Part shown: positions 57,001 to 64,000 of the stretch, in pieces
Position numbering within the stretch: position 1 is the first letter of the stretch
How the letters are laid out: each line of letters starts with the position of its first letter
Assembly: GCA_014529385.2 (NCBI GenBank)
Contig: CM043946.1
Coordinates: 18,354,077-18,418,076, forward strand
DNA: 64,000 bases
Direction: 5' to 3'
From: Adiantum capillus-veneris
Taxonomy: Eukaryota; Streptophyta; Polypodiopsida; Polypodiales; Pteridaceae
Notes under the pieces: model-generated
Databases searched by the model: none
What the model was told of the DNA's origin: nothing
What the model saw: only the letters and a program-made list of their open reading frames with translations
Made by a program: the position numbers and the translations under genes

Positions 57001-57135
57001 AACTAGAATAGACTTATAATCCCTTTTTTTCTCTATGAATAGTGTGACTATCCCAATTAGAAGTTTATTTTTTTCTTTCTTGACAATCAATCAAAACGTG
57101 ATTTTTCAGTCACCCAATCCATATCAATAGCTACA

Positions 57136-57699
57136 TCATGCACCCATGTGTATGATATAAAAATCGCCCTTATGATTATCACTATTCAAAGAAAAAGACA
57201 AGTTTTCAATTAATTCTCTTGTGAAACTTATATAATCATTAAATAAGTCCACAAGTCCTTTAAGTTCTCTTTTTATTTTGAGGTTTAATTTCTCAGTCAA
57301 TTCAAAGGACAAGAAGTAATGTGTACTACCTAAATCAATTAAGAAATTCAATTTCAAGTTTCTCATTTTATGTATAAATTTGATCACAAAAGCTTTCAAA
57401 TGGCATACCAAAGCCATAAAGCATCACAAAGAAGGGCTTGATGACTTACCTTTATCATCCGCATCCCTAATAGTCTCCAATTGAGCCATCTTGGTATGTA
57501 AAGTTGCCTTATCAATCACTTTGCTCGAGCATTCAAAAGTCTCGAAGTCTTGTTCTCCATATTGAAAGCATAATCGTCCATCCACGCTTTTAAATCTTTG
57601 CATGTCTTCCTTATATTGGATCAAACTCATTGAGCTTGGCTTTCTTGAAGAATTATTACCCCGCTGCTTCTCTCGTATCGGAGTCCTCATCATCTTCAT
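57136..57699 (-). pseudogene. Zinc knuckle and protease of the reverse-strand Gypsy element
   Basis: One frame with a TGA near 57424. The knuckle CFQYGEQDFETFEC (57529-57570) has lost its second Cys and His. The protease segment LNFLIDLGSTHYFLS (about 57320-57350) has D-L-G in place of D-S-G. Confidence 0.7.
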
Positions 57700-57805
57700 G
57701 GGTTCTTTTTCGCTTCTTCTCCTTTGATCATTTATGTCTACTTTTATCTGCTTCTTTTGTCAATCGTTTCTTGTATTCTTTCATCAATGTCGCAGAATCA
57801 AAACC

Positions 57806-57817
57806 GCTCTCATACCA
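57806..57817 (-). other. Primer binding site, initiator-Met type, one mismatch
   Basis: Minus strand TGGTATGAGAGC, four bases after the LTR end; differs from the canonical site by C to G. Confidence 0.8.
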
Positions 57818-57821
57818 CTTG

Positions 57822-58210
57822 TGACGCGACACATAATGAAAAGTACAGGGTATGCAGAGTGAATAGATGAAATAAGAAGTCTATATGCATAATAATTACA
57901 AGAGGAGCATAGCTCGTTTCATAACCTCCCGAGCACCCCCGAGCTATCTCAATCTCACTCTCAATCACAATCTCAATCTTGTGCACAATCTCAATATCAA
58001 TCACACTATCACTCTCAATCTCAATCTCAATCTCTTGATGGCAACAACAATCATAATCAGATCGCAACACGATCACAATCCCAAACATGACACCTTGCAC
58101 AAATCCTATTTCACACATTGGTTTTTGCATCGTCTACAAAATAGCCAAAAGAACATACTCATGCAACCGAATCAACATGATAATAAAATTCAAAACATCA
58201 TTTTGTACCA
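57822..58210 (-). repeat. 5' LTR of the reverse-strand Gypsy element
   Basis: 389 bp, partner of 55678-56086. Confidence 0.85.
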
Positions 58211-58860
58211 TCATAAAAGAGTGCAATCACTTCTTGATTGGATGAAACAAAAGAGATATTAACTGTGTATATTTGTTTGTAAGATAACATGTTTGCTGCT
58301 TGTAGGCTATCCTGTTGCTACTAGCAATTTGTTTTTATCATAACTTTGTCATACAAACTCAGAATATAGGCTTATAAATACTCAAAATGACGGGAACAGA
58401 TTTGGTCTACAAGGTTGCTAGGACTAAATGGCAAAAAATCGTATGTCTTTGGCTGAAAACGCAACTTTTAGGTCGCAACTCAGAAAAACCCTATTTTTGG
58501 GTCTCCACTACTTTTTCAACGTATTTTAAGCCTACCCATGTATTTTAAGCTAAAACATATAAATATAAAACATTGATATTAATAAAAATCTCAATTTTAA
58601 CTACGTTTTTAATATAATGTTCATAAACAGACTATCTGTTATTCATTAATCTTTATCCAATTTGTCTTTAGTGTATTCTTTAAAAAGAAGAGAATATATT
58701 TTCTCTCTTAATATCTTAAACTCGTTTATAAAATCTCTATCTAATAGACTATTCAATAATCTTTTAAACCATATTTAACAAAAGATCTAACCTGATGCAT
58801 TCTTTCTGACTTTAAGAACTTGGAAAAATAGTCCTATTACAAAGGGAGCAACAATGATGC
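58211..58860. other. AT-rich stretch, nothing recognised
   Basis: No open frame of note and no repeat shared with the rest of the window. Confidence 0.5.
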
Positions 58861-59784
58861 TTCGCTTTCTATGGTCCGCGTATTACCAGTGAATGCCCTA
58901 CGTTTATAGTAAAATATAATGGGAATTGCAATGCATGTGGAATATATGGTCATCAAGCCAAGGATTGCATAGTATTTAAACGCATGATGGCCAATAGACC
59001 AACCTTAGCATGGACATAGACACACCTCGAGTGCCTGCATTGATGCCGGTCCCACCTCTTGAACAATCGTCACAACACATGGTCCTTAGGGACTAGAATG
59101 TTGTTCAAACAACACCCTTACCACCTCTAGTACTAGGACAGTAAACACCACATCCAAGAGTCACTTCTATGAATCAAGTGGGTTGTGAGTCATCTATTGT
59201 TGGTTTGGAAGACTGTGAGGAAGATATAGATCCTAATATTCCCTATGGAATTGATGCACTTGAAAAAAATCCAGAATACTACATGGAGGACAAGTCAAAC
59301 CTTTCTATCAAGTAGCTGCTCCCGCGGCAAGAGACCAATATCAATTTCACTACCTGTAGCCGAATGTCCCATTAGACTACAAAAGAATGCCACATTAATA
59401 CAAATCAATCAAGCGAGCACGTCTACAATGCCGATACCCATGTGTAATCATTGTGGCATAGATCATTTGATTACCCAATGTCCAAATAATCCAAATGTAC
59501 TAAAGATAACTCCATTTAATTTAATTGAGGTTGCTAAAAAGCCAACACAAAGTAAACATGTGGTACCAATAAATGTACTCACATGATTGATGCTCCAAAA
59601 CCAAAATTATATTCTTGAAGAAAGAGACACAGCATCAATTTCCCAATCTCAGAAGAAGAAGAAAACACGAAGGAAGAGATCACAAAAAGTAGCAAAGTCA
59701 GACCTCAGTTTGAAGACCAACATAGAAATTGGTGACGACCCCATATATATGAACGACACTGAAGAGGATTCTGATTCAGGTTAG
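58861..59784 (+). pseudogene. Nucleocapsid-like fragments
   Basis: A zinc knuckle CNACGIYGHQAKDC lies near 58933-58974 (after GPRITSECPTFIVKYN), and a second Cys/His cluster CNHCGIDHLITQC near 59443-59481, with one residue fewer before His. A basic stretch KKKKTRRKRSQK follows (59655-59690). Probably the Gag end of family X copy B, continued past the inserted Gypsy element. Confidence 0.55.
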
Positions 59785-59943
59785 ACCATGGAGACTAAAA
59801 CAACCACTAGAAAAGAAAAATACAAGGAAGATCGTCATGAGCCATAATGGCCAGGACCCAATAATAAGATATGAACTTACCCAAATCCTACAGAGGAGAT
59901 CGAGCGAGCTAAGTAATTAATGGGTTTGGTAGAAGAGACCTAA

Positions 59944-60201
59944 ATGGATCTAGAGCCAACACCTAGGCAGATCCAGATTACAGACATAGTGTTCCCTGCG
60001 CGAAAGCAACCTCACAAAGTCCATAGACCACTAGCCATACCAAGTGTCATCCAAGAAGAAGGTGACTTTAAGTCATGGGAAAGTGGGCGTAATCCCTTCT
60101 TGTTGGAAAGAATGTTTACAGAGGGACTACCTGACCCGATCGAGAGAATGGAGATTTCATCTTCCCATGTCAAGAGACTGAAGCCCAAAAGGTGCCGTTA
60201 A
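59944..60201 (+). pseudogene. Retroelement linker frame
   Basis: 86 codons, MDLEPTPRQIQITDIVFPARKQ, in line with the gag-protease order. No domain recognised. Confidence 0.3.
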
Positions 60202-61032
60202 ATATTTTCAAATTGATGGATTCTATGGCTTCACAAGTTAGAATCACCATCATGTCCAAACTATATGGAGACCCCGAGCTATCTTATCTCTTTGAGCTTT
60301 CCTCAATCGAGAACTAAAAGTTGGGCTACCACAATTTTCACAGATGGATGGAGCTAGGGAGATGCCAATAGAGGAGGAACATCTGGATTCATAATCCAAC
60401 CTAGATGAGAACTCTGTTGTTGAAATACTTGTTAAAAGTTGGGACAATACTTTGAAGCTAATGAATCCAATGTGATTATATCAATCCCTACCAAGGGATC
60501 AAATGTGAAGGGAATTCTTGTTGGTGGCGTTGGGGTTAGCATTGTGACTAAAAATTACTGGGCATTAGGAAGAGCATGGGGTGTAGGAGGGCCTCTTGAT
60601 TTGCCATGAGCTTATGGAGGTGATTAACATTTTGACCAATAGGTGTACGCCATGTGTGCAAGAATGGTGGGTGTGTAAGAGATGTGTAAGAGTGGTCAAA
60701 GGATGCACTTTTTCCCCAAAAAAGGAGGTGGACAATTTTATGATTTTCGGCCTTCCATAACTCCCACATATAATCTCCAATTTGAGCGGAGATCATAGAT
60801 CTGCAATCTACACATTGAGCTCTTTCCATAGGTATGCTACATGATATGGTTTTACCCGCTAGATTTTAAATTCTATTTTGGGAGAAAAATTTAAATTCAA
60901 ATAAACTAACCGTTTTGCATGTTTGAATTCAAAAGATGCCCTTTGATTACTTTCTTAATACTAAAGGTTTGACTTCCTTAAACTGCCTAATAAAGAGGCC
61001 CTCCTAAACCCCATTCTCTTCCTAATGAATCT
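60202..61032. other. Non-coding or decayed retroelement sequence
   Basis: Short broken frames only. No repeat or RNA gene seen. Confidence 0.4.
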
Positions 61033-61750
61033 ATGGAAAGACCTCACCTTGGGACCACTAACATAGTGGTAAAGGTGGACAATGGGACTATTGTTAAACC
61101 TATTGGAACGCTAGAGGATCTAAAGATCGAGGTCTTTGGACACAAAATAAGGCATACCTTCATTGTTATGGATTTTTCCAAGCACACTATGTCATCTGAG
61201 ATGATCTTAGGACATCGTTTCATGAAGGAAGCAAAAATGATCCATGACTGGTCTCAAAATCATGTCTACTTGCAGTTCCAAGATTTTGTTATTGGAGTTG
61301 ATCTTGTAATAGGTCAAGCATATCCTCATGGAAACAGATTTATATTTGATCATAGAATCTGACACCACAATTCACTTGGCCCCATTGCAGTATTGTTACA
61401 CGTGTAAAACGGACATTGATGTTGGGAAAGATTCTCCTTATATGGATGTTCTACGTGGGATGACTGAGTTTGACAATGTGGATTGGGTCCACCTAGTAGC
61501 AACCATAGACACTTGCAAAAATAGGGAGACGACCTGGGTAACATCTGAGGGGGATGCAATTCCACAACTTGTACCTTTAAATATGATAGGAGCAATGCAT
61601 ATAGCTTTTAATGGCCTACAAGATGAAGGCTTGACTGACATTGAAACCAGTAGCGTTGGTGCAACCAAATCTAGTCAACCTGAGGACAGACCAAAAGCCC
61701 GTACATGGAGGTTTCAAAGCAGAGAGTACAGTGCTTGGGCAGCTACTTGA
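61033..61750 (+). pseudogene. Retropepsin C-half and pol linker
   Basis: GTTNIVVKVDNGTIVKPIG and SSEMILGHRFMKEAKMIHDW match the second half of a retroviral-type protease (the I-L-G turn then hydrophobic strand). The active-site Asp half is not preserved. After an overlap in another frame (61328-61750), an acidic linker follows without RT motifs. Confidence 0.55.
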
Positions 61751-63431
61751 TGCAAAGTACAACATGCACCGCCAAGATGTGTGCGCAAGATGCGACATAT
61801 AGCAGGTTAATGATAGTTTTTCAAGCTTTCATAACCAGGGAGCTTATGAGAATTCGAGTTTAATAGATATCATCGATTATGGAGGTGGCTAGTCGGCTAT
61901 TTAATATACGTCGTGGCCTTCTGCTCACTTCAAAAGAGGGGAAGTGGTTATTCAATATGGAGAAATAGGGCTACGAGATAAAAATTTGACTCAAAAGGAT
62001 TGGCATGGGATGCCAACTTGGTGGGCTTTTTTTGAGTGTGGGCGATCAAATGCACTAGTCAACGCTTCATGAAGCAAAGCTAAGCAAGGGATATTTAAGA
62101 CATTGAAATTGGATTCAACATGAAAAAAAAAATGAGTACATCTCTTTTTGTCTGCAGTGGAAGGGTGACACTCTTGGAGTCGGATAAGGAACGCAGCGAG
62201 TTGTGTGGAGGGGAAGTGCTATCTGCATGCGAGGGGTTCCACATGCAAAGACCACCAGTTGCATGGGACAGGGATACGCATGAGAAAAAAAGAAGGCCAA
62301 GGAGGAGCTAGCTTCTTGGGTGTGCAAAGCCGCCAAAAGGCTGGCCGTGAGCAGGACTTGGGAGTTTTTGAGCAAAATTCACGTGTTTCATGGCATGAGG
62401 AGGCCGCCAAGGAGCACATGATTGGGGTTGCTCATAGCATAGAGTAGGCATTCGAGATTGCCAAAAGAGCAGGTGGCTGCCAAGGGTGCTGTGTAGGGGA
62501 CTCGCCAGTTGCAAGGGCGGCTCCAGCAAAAGCTCGGAGGGCTGGAAACGGATCTGCAGGAATAGTTTAAGAGGGAAAGTTGTAAGCACATGAGGCGTGT
62601 TGGTTGAACCAGGCCGAGAAGAGAGAAAAGGGTTGATCACGTTGCAGATTACAAGGGATGAATTTGAACCCATATTCAGCTTGCATGTGGTGCCATGGAG
62701 TAGCGCAATAAAGACTAGTAGGATGTAAGATTAGAGGCTGGTCGTCTTTGTAAAAGATCATAAAAAAAAGGAGGGAAACTATTATGGTCCACAACACATG
62801 TAGTACGGGCTACATCATTGCCCAACTATTTAACAAGATACTACCATTTTCCCATCCATTCCACTCACCAACCAATGATTATTGTCTCTCTCATCCTCAT
62901 GTCTCGTTATGCATCAACCATGTATGTGTTTTCGGGGTGTATCCAGTGCATGAGTTTATATGTGGGGAAACACTATAGGCCAAGCGGGTGCCTTGTTGCA
63001 TAGGAATTTGAGAATGTTAGAAGTGTGTGAAATTGGGGGTCGAGAGTCTGGGTGGAAGGAGGGTGTAAGCTTATAAGCAAACTTGTGTTTCCATCAATCT
63101 TGAATTGTTTGAGAGTGTCAAGGTTGTTTTGATTGGTATAAGGGGGGTATAAGGTGCTTTGAAAGGGGTGGAAGCTTCAGCCAAGCTTGCTTGCTTTGTG
63201 GTCGAGTGGTTGCAGCTAGGGATGGTTGGGTATGGGCTCGGACAATAGTTGTTTCTAGATTGTGTGCCTTGGTGTGGTTTTGCTAGGGGACAGGGGTGTT
63301 GTGGAATCACTAAGCTATAGAGAGGCATTGACTGAGTGTGTTGGTTGTTTTTCCATTTCCCACTTTCCATCTTGTGGTCCCCCCACTGAGGATCCACTGA
63401 TTACTTCTTGACCAAGTGTTTGTGAATCAAG
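61751..63431 (+). other. Probable LTR and leader of a downstream element
   Basis: No credible gene; overlapping short frames on both strands. TGGTCCCCCCACTGAGGATCC at 63375 resembles the primer region of the Tat-like element (TGGCGCCCCCACGGAGGATC at 292), and GTTTTTCCATTT before it resembles that LTR end. A related element is likely, but its LTR borders cannot be set from one copy. Confidence 0.35.
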
Positions 63432-63907
63432 ATGAAGCAGGAATTTGGTTCAATGTTCAAAGAAGATGAAGATGCAGATGATTGGATTGTCGATTTTGAT
63501 TTATTTATGTTGACAATACTGCGGATGCCCAGTGATGAAGCAAAGCTCCAAACTCTACCTTTGGTGTTGCGAGGTAAAGAAAAGCTTCGTTCGATGATTT
63601 AGAAGATGCATACAAGCAGAATTGGATCGGATTTCGCGAGCAATTTCTACAAAGGTATCAAAAGGTGATGCCGGCTTCGAAAGCAGACGAAAAGATCAAG
63701 GGTTTGCAGCAGGACGTAAGTGCAAATTTCAATGTCTTTGTTGATAGATTTGAAGCTTATTGGGGGGATTTTGTGGCTGCTACCCAAGCAACCAATGTGG
63801 GATATTTTAAGCTGGAAAAGTTTCTATCTTGCTTGCATCCCTATGTTCGTGAGAGAGTGGATTATGAAGATCCAAGGACCTTTGATCCCGGGGCGGTCAC
63901 TTTTTAG
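63432..63907 (+). pseudogene. Gag of a further Gypsy-type element
   Basis: ATG at 63432 (MKQEFGSMFKEDEDADDWIVDF) with TAG at 63600 and a one-base shift after it. Then PASKADEKIKGLQQDVSAN, VFVDRFEAYWGDF and LSCLHPYVRERVDYEDP, a typical Gag capsid. TAG at 63905. The element continues past the window. Confidence 0.6.
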
Positions 63908-64000
63908 AATGTGTATGATATCACGTGAGTTAACCGGAGAGGATTATTAAAAGACCAAAATATATAAAAATGTATACATACAGAGGGGGGTGGGGGTTTT

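Larger units (their letters stand above)
55678..58210 (-). mobile_element. Reverse-strand Gypsy element, short LTRs, truncated inside
   Basis: Two near-identical direct repeats (55678-56086, 57822-58210) run TG...CA on either strand. On the minus strand the upstream LTR is followed by a tRNA-iMet-like primer site, then zinc knuckle, protease and worn RT. RNase H and integrase are absent. The flanking five bases differ (GGGGG and TCATA), so no target duplication remains. Confidence 0.85.

Noticed and set aside
62120-62797. Cluster of overlapping frames on both strands
   Set aside because: Mutually overlapping, no motifs, GC-richer leader-like sequence; chance frames.

Overview
This window comes from a repeat-dominated eukaryotic nuclear genome, almost certainly a land plant. 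The evidence is a Ty3/Gypsy element with two RNase H domains (the plant Tat pattern), chromodomain-type Gypsy elements with initiator-Met tRNA primer sites, GT-AG introns and CT-rich leaders. I see no conserved single-copy host gene, rRNA or tRNA. The species cannot be read from the sequence. A large non-flowering plant genome would fit the DUF7869-type protein, but that is inference.

Layout. (1) 1-15137: a Tat-like Ty3/Gypsy element. Its gag-pro-RT-RNaseH-integrase frame is broken by three in-frame stops. It is split at 5106-12406 by a younger element with 2.8 kb LTRs, a perfect 5-bp target duplication (TTAGT) and almost no pol. (2) 15138-21397: copy A of an unclassified retroelement-like repeat ('family X'), cut off by the Tat element on the left and split by a 2.6 kb TG...CA element (18507-21111, probably a solo LTR). 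(3) About 21398-46637: a 25 kb composite unit, the most unusual part. It holds a leftward, decayed gene with DUF7869-type motifs (transposase-like), a rightward intron-containing gene of unknown family, two genes resembling FCP1/NLI-interacting-factor HAD phosphatases with damaged catalytic motifs, a piggyBac-like insertion with TTAA duplications, and about 13 kb of arrays built on a palindromic CCCTATGGCC/GGCCATAGGG unit. (4) About 46657-50411: the 3' end of a chromodomain Gypsy element (integrase C-terminus, chromodomain, 3.07 kb LTR) of the same family as the nested element in (1). (5) 50412-50830: a LINE-like fragment. (6) 50830-61750: copy B of family X with gag and protease remnants, interrupted by a reverse-strand Gypsy element with about 0.4 kb LTRs (55678-58210). 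(7) 61751-64000: leader or LTR-like sequence and the gag of another element running off the window.

How the parts relate. Nesting gives an order of events: family X first, then the Tat element, the solo LTR and the 25 kb unit inside copy A, then the 2.8 kb-LTR element inside the Tat element. In the 25 kb unit two genes diverge from a 1 kb non-repetitive core at 26651-27660. That core is flanked by arrays in opposite orientation, and each gene has a 3' splice site directly before its first ATG, so much of the satellite may lie in 5' introns. Each protein gene carries at least one stop or frameshift, so what is seen here is a decayed copy. Intact relatives elsewhere in the genome would be needed to show a working system.
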